Assembly (NCBI GenBank): GCA_047967505.1
Contig: CM106538.1
Strand: one strand, 5' to 3'
Origin: Dipteris shenzhenensis
Taxonomy: Eukaryota > Polypodiophyta > Polypodiopsida > Gleicheniales
DNA: 64,000 bases
Shown here in pieces: positions 1-12,196 of the stretch (position 1 is the first letter of the stretch; the number at the start of each line of letters is the position of its first letter). The notes below the pieces were generated by a model. That model worked only from the letters and a program-made list of their open reading frames with translations. It was not told where the DNA came from and ran no database searches. Position numbers and translations under genes: made by a program.

Positions 1-216
1 GATATGTTGACATTCTATGACAAGAAAGAGACAAGAAGGATGCCCTTTGTCCAATGCACAAACTATTGGGAGCAAGTTGGTAGGAGGGTTTTTGGCTGTG
101 CCAAATGAGGAGGTGAAGGAAAAGTGTTACAAGTTGATGTCAAGAGAAGGTCCAAGGAGTAGGAAAAGAAAGGGTGGTGAGAGGCTAGATGCACCTAGGA
201 AGCTCCTATAGAGATT
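1..216. other. Unassigned edge of window
   Basis: A purine-rich stretch with one short open frame (17-211) rich in K, R and G. It resembles no family I know and may be the tail of something that begins before the window. Confidence 0.3.
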
Positions 217-239
217 GTTAAGGTCGAGACTGAGAGATT

Positions 240-574
240 GGACACACACACACACACACTTACTATCCTCTTTTTTCCTCTTGAAGATACTAATTGTTTT
301 TCTTCCCTTTATAATCCCTTGAAAACCCTTTTATACTACCTTTCCCCCTTTCTCCCTCTCTCTAGATTTTTTCCCTCACTCTCTCTGTACTCTTTTCTCC
401 CCTCTCTCCTAAACTCCCCTAAAACCTCTCCGTTTACCCCATTCTAGTACCTTTTTTAATTTTCATAGTTTTCTCCTAATTTTTTCTATTCTCCCCTATT
501 TTCCCCTAGTTCTTCCTATATTTTTCCTAAATAGTTTTCTAAATTTTCTAAAAAATTTTGCCTTTTTTTCCCTA

Positions 575-636
<62 letters not shown>

Positions 637-1180
637 ATTTCTAAATTCTTCAAATAAAATTTTAATTATTTACCCCCCTTCTTGTACCTTAGTCTTCCTT
701 ATTTTTCTCAAATTTCCTAAAAAATTGTTTATTATATTTTCCTTATTTTTCCCTGCTTTGTTTTCTTTCCTGTTATTTTTTCTATTTTTTCCTAATAAAT
801 CTTTTCCCCCCCTCTCTTACTTAATACCTCTTTTTCTAATTTTATCTTCCCTAATTTCCCTCTCCCATTTTCCCATTCCCCCTAATTTTTCCTATTATCC
901 CCTTTTTTTAAAATTCCCTATTTTTTCTTTATTCTCTTCCTAATTTCTAAGCTTTTTTCAAAATTCTTCCCCATTTAAGCCTAATTTTTTTTCCAAATTG
1001 GTCCTATTCGAAACCCCCCTTTTCCCTTTTGTTATTATTTTCTCTATCTTTTTTTGTTTCGCTCCCTAACTTACCCGACCTAACTATACCCCACCCCAAA
1101 CTAGTCTCTCTCTCTCTCTCCCTAACTTACCCCCCCTTGCCCCTCGACAACTGAGGTTTTGCCCTGCATGACTATCAACC
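240..1180. repeat. Pyrimidine-rich tract with (CT)n core
   Basis: The plus strand is almost entirely C and T for about 0.9 kb, with a perfect (CT)n core at 579-634. Open frames here are low-complexity F/L/S/P strings and are not genes. Similar but weaker bias continues at 1590-1940. Confidence 0.8.
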
Positions 1181-1760
1181 GACTACCTGACTAATTGTCT
1201 CCTGACCCCCCCAACTACTTTCTCTTTCAACTATTTAAACCTTCCCTCGTTGCTATGAGCCCTTCTCTCCCACACACCGCCTATAGCTACTGCTCTTTGC
1301 TACTATGGCTCCTACACAAACTAGGCTTTGTTGATCCCCTCACACCCTCGGCTGTTGTTCCATATAGTCCCTATTACAGCTTAGCCTTAGCCTGTTGCCT
1401 TTCTTCCTTGGCTGTCCTGCTACTCATTTTGCCACGATCTGCTGCATTTACTCTCGCGTTGCCCAAACTGAGTTGATTGCACTATACACGTAACCCCTCG
1501 ATTCACAATGCTCGTACTGTTGGTGTCCTTGTTGCCCCCGAGCTTTACTACTATCCTTGCTACCCGAAAGCTCTGTGCCACCCTTGGGCTCCACCTACAT
1601 CACCACCTCAAACCCTTCTCTCTCTCCAACACCCTTCCTAATTATTTATCCTTTTATCCATTTTCTCTCCCACTCCACCTTTATTCCGACCTACTTCTAA
1701 CCTTCCCTAAAACCTTTTTAGATTTTTCCTACTATCTTTTTCTTTTCTATTAACCCCTCT

Positions 1761-1936
1761 AATATGACTTTACCCCCTCTATCTCTTTTACACTACTTTT
1801 TACTAACCCTCAAATATTAATTTTTTCATTATATTTTAAAGAATTTCATAATATGACTTTACCCCTTTCTATCCCTTTTAGACTACATTTTACTAACCCT
1901 CAAATATTAATTTTTCCATTATATTTTAAGAATTTC
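1761..1936. repeat. Tandem duplication, unit about 89 bp
   Basis: Copies at 1761-1847 and 1850-1936 both run from aatatgactttacccc to attatattttaa(a)gaatttc with few differences. No coding potential is seen. Confidence 0.85.
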
Positions 1937-2260
1937 TTCCACCTATGATTTTTAAATTACCTTTACATAACAGACTCATATGGTTTTACTGTGACGTCGA
2001 TAACAAGGGAGGGGTGTTTAGGACACCTATCTTCCCAATTAAAGCTAAGCTAATTCTCACCTGTCTTTCTTGTTGGATGGTGGCAGGTATAGGTAGACTC
2101 CCCTCTTCAATAAAAGTGATGCTTGCTAGGACTTATCCAAGCTCAACTTCTATACAGTTTCCACAGTCATTTCTATAAAATGGCCCATTGCTAGTTTCCT
2201 TTATAAACAGGGATTCACCGACTTGTACAAACTTTTCCGTTAATTTTGCTTAAATAATTT

Positions 2261-2262
<2 letters not shown>

Positions 2263-2293
<31 letters not shown>

Positions 2294-2318
2294 GCCCTCT
2301 CCCTCTCCCTCTCCCTCT

Positions 2319-2389
<71 letters not shown>

Positions 2390-2402
2390 GCACACACACA
2401 CA
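2263..2402. repeat. Compound microsatellite (CT)n-(CCCTCT)n-(CT)n-(CA)n
   Basis: A 140-bp simple-sequence block. The reverse-strand frame reading ERERER and CVCVCV is an artefact of it. Confidence 0.95.
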
Positions 2403-4110
2403 TTCATTTTTCCATTTACTTGCTTCCCTCCGCCTCCCACTTTTTTCCCCCTATTTTTTATGGTGGCAAAACTTTCACCCCCCTCAATAGTTAGAGTTTA
2501 AAAAAAATTCCTACCTTATCTTTTATCGTACTTTATTTTTTTATTGCTTAATCTTAGTATCCCAAGCTACTTTATTAGCCCCAAGCATGTTTATTAGCAC
2601 ACACATACACTCATATACACACTCATACATGTGTCCCCCCTAAATCGTACTTAAGGGTATAAGTACTTATTATCTTTTTGTGCTTTTATATATATACCTA
2701 TATATATATATATTATATATGCTAGTACCATACAATTAATTTTTTCATCCTTTATATGTGCTTATATATTGTGCTATATCTCAATTTTCTATTATAATAT
2801 TATTGTTGAAAGGCTCTCTTCTACATTGCCATTAGCTCTTTAACTAGTATATAATTGTTGCAAGTTGCTACAATTGATAACACCTTAATTTGATGTGTAA
2901 TTATGGTGCATTTATTTAATAGTCAAGAAGTAAGTCAGATTAATTTCTTTTGTCATTTTTTCTAATTCTTGTGTGTTACCCCATTTATCTCTTAATCATT
3001 TCTTGTTTTCTAATTTGTGTTTGTCCCCTTGTAACCTTTTCACTCATAACCCCAAGTGCTTTATTCATTGTATTTATTCAATTGTTCTTTTTATATTCAT
3101 TTTGGTCTTACTTTTTAGGTATTGTTTTCATTTAATTCTCTTCCAACCTTTAGGATCGCTTTCTTTTTTAAAAAATTCTAACCCGCTTAGCCCTTATCCC
3201 ATTTACTATGTCTTATTTTCATATTGATAATATTTGTGCTAAGCTTATTGTCTAAAGGTGTAGTTTACCCCCCATTGTGTTTTGTTAAGGGTGTGGACTA
3301 CCCCCCTTAGTTTTTTGCTCTAATTTAGAATTTCCCATTCAAGCAATTTATGTACATTTTAATACTTTAAACTATTTCCAACCTTTTCTCCTCTCTTCAT
3401 GGACAAAAAACACTTTTGTCATTCTTAAATCGATCTATTGGATTCATCTTTCTTATAGGATCTGAAAGGTTAGGTTCTTAGGTAAAGCGATAACAAGCCA
3501 GGGAATACAGGCATTACCTGTCTACCCAAGCTCAACTTTATTGCTCTAACAAATGGTTGGTTTGGATGGTGGCAGGTGAGTAGACCCTGACCTCGAAGCC
3601 TAGACTACTTGACAGATTTGACATTGTTGTATTGATTCTTTGCTTAAGTTTGCAAAATCAATATAAAGAAAAATTCTATTGCCAATCCTCTTGTTTTCCG
3701 TACCAAAATTTTGGATTACAATATTGTCAAAAGTTACTTCAATTTAGTTTTCATAAAGAATTTCAATCCAATTCTCATATACATCTTTTTATAATTATCC
3801 AAATGATTGAATTAATTGTATGGTACATTTATTGATGGGAATATTAAATCTAAGCACACACACTAATCTCCCAACTAGCCTTTGGTTGGGCTAGTACCAT
3901 ACAATTAATTCATAATCATAGGATAATTTTAAGCATGGTCAAATGTTTTTCATTGGAATTATTTTGTGTCCCTTTCCTCTGTTTACTAATGATTACATTT
4001 TATGTGTAGAAACACTCGCTCCAGAAATTGGATTATGCATCTACTGATGGCATTGTGCTTTATATCACTTTTTACACTTATCATAGAGATCCATTTTTTT
4101 TTTGCATTTA
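2403..4110. other. AT-rich intergenic DNA, no gene seen
   Basis: This stretch holds AT dinucleotide runs near 2690-2720 and low-complexity F/L-rich frames only. The 20-mer gctagtaccatacaattaat occurs at 2721-2740 and again at 3890-3909, hinting at a shared dispersed element. Confidence 0.5.
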
Positions 4111-4116
4111 CTATTA

Positions 4117-4162
4117 GGTGGGGAGTAAGTTCCACATGGTGGGCTTACTCCCCACCATGTGG
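4117..4162. repeat. Two overlapping perfect inverted repeats
   Basis: Arms ggtggggagtaag (4117-4129) and cttactccccacc (4144-4156) pair perfectly. Arms ccacatggtggg (4132-4143) and cccaccatgtgg (4151-4162) also pair perfectly. The two hairpins share bases and exclude each other. Confidence 0.85.
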
Positions 4163-4186
4163 TCTTACCTCTGCGTTGGGGGTGGG

Positions 4187-4273
4187 ACACACACACACAT
4201 TCATTTTTCCATTTACTTGCTCCCCCCCCCCCCGCCCCCCCACACACCATGTTAAGATCGAGACTGAGAGATT

Positions 4274-4306
<33 letters not shown>
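4187..4306. repeat. (CA)n and poly-C block with dispersed repeat modules
   Basis: (CA)n at 4275-4306 and a C-run at about 4222-4241. The module cattcatttttccatttact near 4198 repeats one near 2401. The module agactgagagattggacaca (4261-4280) repeats 227-246. Both modules abut (CA)n. Confidence 0.7.
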
Positions 4307-4308
<2 letters not shown>

Positions 4309-4318
4309 TTTAGGATCG

Positions 4319-4865
4319 ACTGGAGCTATTCTAGCCCTAATATACACTATAAAGATTTGCATCAATCTTGTTGTTGGACCATTCCACCATGAGCGTTGAT
4401 GTTTGGAACTTGCTACATGTAGTCAATAAGAAACTCATCCGAAAGTCTAAATGTATCCCATTCTTCTTGATTTCTAGGACAAATTATGCTAGAAGCAATC
4501 CTGACAGGGGGTACACAGAGTCATTTCAAAAGATTATCCTTCGTAGTCTCATCGTAATGAAGGGCCATCTCCCTAATGTGCCTCACAATTGATTGGAGCT
4601 ATTCTAGCCCCAATATACACTAAAAAGATTTGCATCAGTCTTGTTGTTGGACCATTCCACCATGAGCGTTGATGTTTGGAACTTGTTGCATGTAGTCAAT
4701 AAGAAACTCATTCGGCAATCTGAATGTATCCCATTTTTCTTGATTTCTAGGATAAATTATGCTAGAAACAATCCTGACAGGGGGTACACAGAGTCATTCC
4801 AAAAGATTGTCCTTCGTAGTCTCATCGTAATGAAGGGCCATTTCCGTGATGTGCCTCACACAGAA
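4319..4865. repeat. Tandem duplication, unit about 273 bp, with parallel open frames
   Basis: Copies near 4319-4587 and 4592-4860 share most bases. Each holds a plus-strand frame (4368-4592 and 4641-4883) starting MLLDHSTMSVDVWNLLHVVN. The reverse strand is also largely open, reading EMALHYDETTKDNLL in both copies. I recognise neither product. It may be a decayed transposon fragment, and strand cannot be decided from this alone. Confidence 0.6.
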
Positions 4866-5245
4866 CTAGTATTTCAGGAGTAGGTTGATATTTAATCCCT
4901 CAAGAATACTAGTAGCCTCATCAACCAAATTGGTAAAGGCATAGGTAGACATTTGGAGACAATCCAAGCCATGAGAGCATGCTTTTGTGAATTGCAAAAA
5001 AAGGGAAACGAGAAGGGATGGTGAGCTTCTATCAGAATGATGGTATGAAGTGGACGATGTTGGCATTGAGAGGAGATAATGAAAACTCTCATGTAATGTA
5101 TGTGTGTGTATGCGTGCTCAAAAAAGCATGTGAGTGCTAATAGATGTAGTGTGTGAGTGTCTAGTTGGGGATCTATGCTACCCTAACCTAAACAATATGA
5201 AGCTTGCCAAGATATTAAACATGTGTGTTCTTGGCAAGACATTAA

Positions 5246-5302
5246 ACATGTGTGTGTGTGTGTGCACGTGCGTGTGTGTGTGTGTGTGTGCATGTGTGTG
5301 TC
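5246..5302. repeat. (GT)n microsatellite
   Basis: Interrupted TG/CG repeats of alternating purine and pyrimidine. A short duplication of (c)caaga.attaaacatgtgtg precedes it at about 5205-5255. Confidence 0.9.
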
Positions 5303-5309
5303 TAACATG

Positions 5310-7380
5310 CACTAGTATACCTGCTCCCTCACGACTACTAATCTACTGTGAGAAGCTCTATTATAGAGCTATTCCAGAGCTGCTTCTTTGCTATTCTAGA
5401 GCAGCAAATGGTTCAGACTGTGTAGGCTTCACTCATCCTACTAAGAACGAGTTAGGTAATGGTAGCAAGTCACGCATCTTCTCTAGTTGCGTATGGATCT
5501 AGCATTCCACCAACAACTAGGACCAGAGTACACACAGTTTTAATAGAATACGTGATTTCTTCCTAGATGCAAAGATGAAAGGAAGCCAGGCGAGAGAAGG
5601 CCATAATGATCTAGTGTTCCTCCATTGTTGTGAGCTAGGTTGAAGCAAGCCTCGATCATGTCGTTCACCATTTACTCCACTCCACAGTTTGTCTCGAGTC
5701 CAACACTATGGAAGAAATAGGAATTCGCTTTTCATGTTGCTCCCTCACAGTGTGGCTATAGTCTTGCATTGTGGAGAGGTGCTGGAGGCAAGTAAGCAGA
5801 AGGTAGGAGAGGACTGAAAGGGGTTAGAGGCACTGATGAGGTGAGGCTCAAATGGAGCAAGAGAGTGTGATGGAGAGCATGATGGAGAGAGCCAATGCCA
5901 TCTTGTACACACAAGAGTTATTGCCGGCCGCCACATGAATTTCCCCACCGTGTACTTCCCATCATGTAGTATTAATGTCTGCACAGGTACCATTGAACTG
6001 CCCATAGCTAGGACAGATTTATCTATCCTTACACATAGGATTCCCTCAAAAAAAAAATCATGTATTCCTCATGAATTTACAAGCTAGGAAATTCCTCATG
6101 TATATGGTCACGAAAGAGGTGAAGGCATGGTCCTCAAGGTATGCCTTCCATTACTAATCATTTAAAATTATAAGAAGTGGACAAGGAGGCCCTTAGGGGT
6201 AAGCTCATACTTCCATAGTGACTTGTCCAATTTTGCAGATAAGATAATCAACTAGGACATGATGTTGCAATGAGTTCTTCTATGGCATCTTTGGTAATGG
6301 TTCTAGTGGTAAAGCATACAAGTCAATCAAGAGTTGCCTCATGACCTTAAGAGATGTTTCTCAAGACTCCAAGTGCTTTAAAATTTATTGTCAAGGATTC
6401 CGACCTAGAGCATAAGTATCATGCGAAAGTCCACAACTACAGCGCTACCACTGAAGATTTCAAAGTGTACTATATTATTAGACAAACCAAGAAAGACCAT
6501 GGAACTATATATGCAAAAGGATAAAGCTCTAGTAATCAAGTTTGTCCACAATGATGGATGTCTTGCACAATCCTCACTACTCGCAAAAGGTAAAGGTGCT
6601 TGACTTAAGGGGTAAAATCAATATACATCAAATTTAAATTAAATGAAGCAAAAAAAATTTGCCAAAATGATCTATTTTTTAGGTTTTATTTGCACCACTA
6701 CCACCAGTAAGTGCAATCACTCATCTCACCTTTCTTTCTAGGGAATTGTTTCCTCTCATATCCTAGATATTTTGGATTCCTCACAATTCATTCTTATTCA
6801 AAACCTTCTTCTTGTGGTAATTTTTGGTATTGGATTTTTATCAACTTACTAGTTGAACATCTTTCCATGGATTAAGATGATGAGATTGATGTGAGTTCTT
6901 TTTATAAGAGTGATGTACCCCATGATGAACCTTATTCACTATTTCCTCAACCTCGTTCATCAATTCCAAGTTATTCCCATCTATGGCCTTCTCTTCCACC
7001 ATTGACTTCCCTTTAGAAGTTTGTCACAACTTTTTGTTCCATCACCTCCAAGACCTAGTAGGCTAGCTAGTTGTTGCACATCCAGAAACTGACTTTATTG
7101 AGAACATGCCTCTGGCAGGGATAGGAGACAAAGGATCATGAGCAAAAAGAGAAGGGAGAGGAGGGCAAGAGTGTGCCATTTAGAAAATATGGACATTCCC
7201 TTGGAAACTCGGTATTCTTGGTGCTCAAATGAGGGATGGCACCATTAACACATCCATAATGAAATAAGCAAAAAGATAGAGAAAGAGAATCTACTGAACC
7301 TAATGGTTTTCTTCTCAAGTGCACCATCCTCTTTGGACTCCCAATCTTGACCTCTTAGCATGCAAAATTTCCATGTTGAA
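5310..7380. other. No recognisable gene
   Basis: Only short frames occur (for example 5745-6005 minus and 6421-6603 plus), none with a known motif, repeat structure or splice context. No transposon ends are seen. Confidence 0.4.
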
Positions 7381-7420
7381 AAAGTCATCATAAGTGGGTA
7401 ACCAAAGCTCAATTTGATGG

Positions 7421-7633
7421 TCTAGAGCCCGTACATCAAAATTCCTTGTCATTGGATGGTCTCACAATCGAACAACAAGGAAGATGCTTAAACTTTGCTC
7501 CCAAAGGTAGGGACTTAGTAGGCAAGTTTGTACAATCTAAAGCCCTTACATCAATTGGATGGTCTCATAATCAAAGAATTAGATGCTTAAACTTTGTAAA
7601 CTTCTCTCAAGGTAGGGACTTAGTAAACACTTT
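7421..7633 (+). repeat. Tandem duplication, unit about 107 bp, in an open frame
   Basis: Two diverged copies, about 7421-7530 and 7531-7633, share (t/c)ctaaagccc.tacatca, gatgcttaaactttg and ggtagggacttagta. A 65-codon plus-strand frame (7446-7643) spans them, with RCLNF...GRDLV repeated. Product not recognised. Confidence 0.6.
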
Positions 7634-8314
7634 GTTGGATTAGATGAACAATCCTTAAGTCCAAGGGGTACCAAATATTAATGTTCTTGGAACCCTGATG
7701 ATCTTTTGTAATCTTTGCCACGTCCATGATCCTCTGCTTATCACGAAAGATCATTGTAGCTTCCCCTCAAGGAGCCATCTAAGCCATATAGCTTCACAAG
7801 CAATCCTAGCGTCAGAGATAGTGCCATTGTGGCTTGCTCCTTACTAGACTAGCTTCTAACATACGTTGGAATCTCTCTTTGCAAAATATTATGAAGCAAA
7901 GGAGCTTCTTATCTTGACAAAACAAGCACCAAGGACTACCTATGATAAACCAACAAATTAAAAAAACTCAAAAATAGAAACATATCTTCCCCCAATTACA
8001 AGAGAGAAGACAAAACTCCAAACTCAAAAGCGCCTTCACTTAATGACTGACCAAATCTAATCTATTAGTGCTAAATTAAATGCTAAATTAAAATACGATG
8101 TCTACCCATGGGCAAGGCAAATTGAATGCAAAATATAAGCCCTAAACACTCAAACCTTCCTTCAAAATGTGGATATCACCAAGGTTCTTAAAGCATTCAA
8201 GTCAACCACTTGATGAAAGGATAGCCACTTGCAACCCTCAAACAAGCCTATAGAGCTGCCTCCTTTAGTGCCTCCATCTCCAACTAGCCTATCCGCTTTT
8301 AATATCCATCATTA

Positions 8315-8997
8315 GGAAAAAAGGGAGCTCATTTTGGGACCCTGTAAGAAATTCACTATTTTCTCTTTTCTCTCTCTACAAAAGCAAGAAAATATGGATA
8401 CTTGCGTGAGAAATGTCAGTGTGAAAAGGAATAAATATACTCTTTCCCATGCTTTACATTCAATGTTCATATAAGAGCAACACTTTTCTGTGCAAAATTT
8501 GGTGATTCTGACACCGCAGACGCGTCCGGAACGGCCCAAAACCTCAAGAACGACACTGGAAACGCTGGAATCGAACATCTGGAGGCCCGAAAACGGCCAA
8601 AAAAGGTCGAAAAGTGAGATTTGCAAAAAAACACGATTTGGTGGTGATTCTGACACCGCAGACGCGTCCGGAACAGTCCAAAACTTCAAGAACGGCATTG
8701 GAAACACTGAAATCGAACATCCGGAGGCTCGAAAACGGACAAAAAAGGTCGAAAAGTGAGATTTGCAAAAAAACGCGATTTGGTCACCAAATTCTGCACA
8801 GAAAATAAATTTTTAAAGATTCAAATTAGATCACCTTATTAATGTGACATGCTTCTACGAACATATAGTACTATTTCTTTTTCTTATTGTCATCTTCTTT
8901 TGCTGAATTTTCAACGTTACGTTGGCCCACTCCTGATTGGTTGAGAGCCTATTTTCTCTCTCTTCTAAAAGGCCCCCAAATGAGCTCCCTTTTTTTC
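8315..8997. mobile_element. Non-autonomous inverted-repeat transposon (MITE-like), 683 bp
   Basis: Terminal inverted repeats of about 24 bp, ggaaaaaagggagctcattt at the left and its complement at 8974-8997, match at about 22 of 24 positions and are flanked by TA (8313-8314 and 8998-8999). A TA target site suits Tc1/mariner. The outer triplets TTA and TAA differ, so a Harbinger TWA site is less favoured. Inside, a second inverted repeat (8484-8505 and 8784-8805) frames two 142-bp direct repeats. No transposase is encoded; 142 is not a multiple of three, so the open frames across it are fortuitous. Confidence 0.72.
8501..8784. repeat. CpG-rich tandem dimer, unit 142 bp
   Basis: Units at 8501-8642 and 8643-8784 both begin ggtgattctgacaccgcaga and contain cgcgtccggaac. 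They carry many CpGs while the flanking arms are AT-rich. They lie inside the inverted-repeat element. Confidence 0.9.
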
Positions 8998-10270
8998 TAA
9001 TGTGCCATTCTCACCTTGCAAATAACTAAATAGAGCGTAAAGGACTAAGAGGTCCAAAGCTAAGCCTTGAAGATAAAAAGGTTAAGGGGTCAAGTAGCCA
9101 AACTCTACAAAAAATGACCCCATGAACAATTTAAGAAGACAAGTGAAACCAGGAATTGTTGGAGGCAAAATAAGTGGCTCAATGAAGTAGACAAGCAAGT
9201 TTATTTGAAGACAAGCCATTGACATTGATAGTAATGCATAAAGGGAAGCTGTGAGTACATGGCATCAATGTAAGGTGAGCATAACTAGAAGAGGTAAATA
9301 GTGCCACCTAAACTAGAGGAATGCCCATCATGCCGGCTGGAGCTGAGAGGAATGCTAAAGAATCACCCACAATGGAGCGAAGAGAGAGACAGTCACAAGC
9401 CCCGTAAGGAAGGCAATTACTACTAGCAATGACGCATTGCTGCAAGGACAGGAAAGGTTCACGCTCCCTTGTTTGCAACTTAGGAACTCTTCAAATAACT
9501 TCTTTCCCCTAAACTTCAATCCATATCTCCCATTTCAAAATGGAGAACCAATATGAATATTTGCATTTTGAGATTAAGCATACGACATTTTAAAGGAGAA
9601 AGGAATTCTCCACAAACTAGCATAGCTCTTCAAGCATAAGTTGAAGTAAACTCAAGTTTGATGGTTTTAGCACTTACAAAATGATTGTTGCATGAATTAG
9701 ATCACTACACACCCATCCTTGATGGCAACACAAGAGAATGAAGTAATTTCTGAATGATGTAGACCATTGCAAGGGCTTCCCTCTTCGTAGTTGTATAGTT
9801 CACCTTTGCATCATTCAGTTGGCGTGACTTGCAAAGCATATAGGATAGTCCATGTTATACTCTCCTAGCTGCACCAACACACACCGTATTGCAAACTTTG
9901 AAGGATCCACCCAAGATTTGAGTAGCTCTAATGCCTCTTCATCTACTCTGGAGAAGCGTGTTAGTGCAAAATGCCCTGGTCACTGGCTAAAAATAACAGG
10001 CCAGAAGACTGATCCCTGTCAAGATTGTCTGGAACTTGATACTCCTGAAGAGCTTTCTCGCATCCTTCTCCTATTTAGAATGACATTCTGGTGAATTATC
10101 AAATCTTTGGCTCAAAATAAGTGATTTTCCATGGCCAATTTGATTCCTCCTTTCAAGGGTGGACCTGGCCAAGTCCCTTGGGCATCCCTGAGATTGTTTC
10201 ACCCGAGTGCCAAATTACATCTTCTGTATGTACCCCTTGTATCTCCACCTTCTCTCCCCTTCTCTTCCTT
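8998..10270. other. No recognisable gene
   Basis: Only scattered short frames without motifs. No element ends are seen. Confidence 0.4.
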
Positions 10271-10271
10271 T

Positions 10272-10275
<4 letters not shown>

Positions 10276-10328
<53 letters not shown>

Positions 10329-10352
10329 GCACACGCACGCACACACACACTT
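10276..10352. repeat. (CT)n-(CA)n microsatellite
   Basis: (CT)n at about 10276-10318 passes directly into interrupted (CA)n. The S/L and T/H rich frames across it are artefacts. Confidence 0.95.
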
Positions 10353-10439
10353 CTATACGTCTGAGTCAGCTCAAGCGCACAATCGAGAGCTGGTCTCCTC
10401 GGTGAGTGAGGGCTGCCTGCAATCTGAACTGATGATCTG

Positions 10440-11987
10440 CCCCTGATTAGGGACTTTTATAGGGCTTGGATGCCCTCTAACTGGCTTGACCTTGTAGGAG
10501 GGAAAGTGCCCATTAAGAGCTATAGATGGTTTTGTGAATCAAAATATAAAACTTTGGTTGTGGTATGGTTAATTCTGTTATGAACCACCTACAATGCTGT
10601 TCTCTTAGGGAGGCAGATAACACATTGAAATCTAGAATTATTTATTCAACAACTACTCTGCAGTCAATGTCTTCTTTTACCAAACAAACAAAATAAAGAG
10701 GATAATTCTATGGACAACATACAAGAATGTAAGTTCAATTTCAAATAGCTAAAGGGATACGTGGAAGAAAGAATGGTACACAATAAATTTTACCACTAGC
10801 AGTCTAAATGAGATACCTCGACATAAAATTTTCCGCTAGCGATCTAAGTGAGATACCTCAACTCGGAGTTGCACACACATAGCTCATAGATGTCTTAAGC
10901 ACACATTGCTCATAGCAAGTGATTATTGCAATATCAAGCTTAAATTTTGTGAATATTTCGTAATGTATCCCCTAAGAATGAGGATGGCAAGGCTGGCCTA
11001 TGAGCCATTTCTTATGCAAAGGAAAAGAAATGAATTTGAATGTTCTTTGACATGAGGCCCCAAATAAGTCTCACTGCTTCATTAAGAGGGCTCATTCTTG
11101 TAGTCCTTTGTTGACCAGCTTCCTCTGCCTTCTTTGGTATGCATCATAATATTTTATGATAAGTAGGCCAAATTAATTGATACTAGCACCCTTCCATTGC
11201 AACAATAGCATTAGAAGAGGCTTAGAGACAAATTTCTGATTACAGTGATGAGTACACAGACCAAGTTACAAACCTTGGAAGCAATCCTTTCCATAGCCAT
11301 GCCAGTCCACTAACAAAGACTAATGTCACAGTGATTGTCTACCAACATTCTTTTGTGCTCCAAAATACGCACTATTTCCACCCTGTCCCAAAGCAGCAAG
11401 ATATCAATCTCTATGGAAGGTAAAATCTTTTTAACCTGAAGGTCATGACAAGTTTTTCATGTACTGGAAAATCTTGTTCCTTTGCCTTCTGCACTTCTTT
11501 CTCAGTTTTCTACCCGCACTAGTGCTTGTACCTTGCTCTTGAACGATTCAGTTGATACAGCTTTTCAACTCAGGTGTACATCGTGTGTGCTACCCCGTGC
11601 AAATTCATATGAAGGTCTAGCCCCCTTTTAGAGATGTGAAATGCTGTGTAAGGCATGTTAGTGCTTCTACCTCAGCTCTAACTATCACCAAAGGCATTTC
11701 TGCAGACAATGTCTCCAAATAATTTTAGCTGTCTAGTATTCCGGAGTAGCTGACCCTCAGATTTTGTAATTTGATGACATTTCCTACTCTCTTTTTAAGA
11801 CCCCCCCCCCCCCGACCTGATGTGGCAACTGTAAGCAAACCATAAAGATTATCAACCTGCTAATTCTTCCATACCTGCAAGAGGATTCTGCAAAATTGAT
11901 GCTTCATCAATGTCAATGAAATTTAAATCTTCTGTACATGGTCTACGCTACAGTTTAGAAATGCTATAAATATGTGCAGCTTGTGCT
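10440..11987. other. 3' flank of ELP5, no second gene seen
   Basis: The first few hundred bases below 11988 should hold the ELP5 3' UTR, but no clear poly(A) signal could be chosen. A C-run lies at about 11802-11815. Nothing else is recognised. Confidence 0.4.
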
Positions 11988-12196
11988 TCAGATATCCAAA
12001 TCATCATCGGGATCTTCATCAGAATCTGGTCGTTCATCATCTGAATCCCTTACATAGTTTATGGCTCCTGCTCCACTAGAGGATGACCTATTATCTATAT
12101 TCAACTTAGCAAGATCCCTCTCAACCACACCAACATCAATGAGAGTCGACCGCATGTCTGGTCTACCATTGTATATGTGAGATTCTCTACCATCTC
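11988..12196 (-). CDS. ELP5: ELP5 terminal exon with acidic C-terminus
   Basis: The acceptor ends GTATCACAG. The exon completes glycine, then reads [29 protein letters not shown] and [20 protein letters not shown], ending DI and TGA (complement of 11990-11988). The acidic [17 protein letters not shown] tail is characteristic of plant ELP5. Confidence 0.88.

Noticed and set aside
2215-2403. Reverse-strand frame of ERERER and CVCVCV
   Set aside because: Pure translation of the compound microsatellite. The same applies to frames at 10131-10446, 41884-42255, 42304-42528, 55945-56409 and 60753-61110.
8312-8768. Overlapping frames on both strands across the 142-bp repeats
   Set aside because: The unit length is not a multiple of three, so frames differ between copies. 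They reflect CpG-rich, stop-poor DNA in a MITE-like element.
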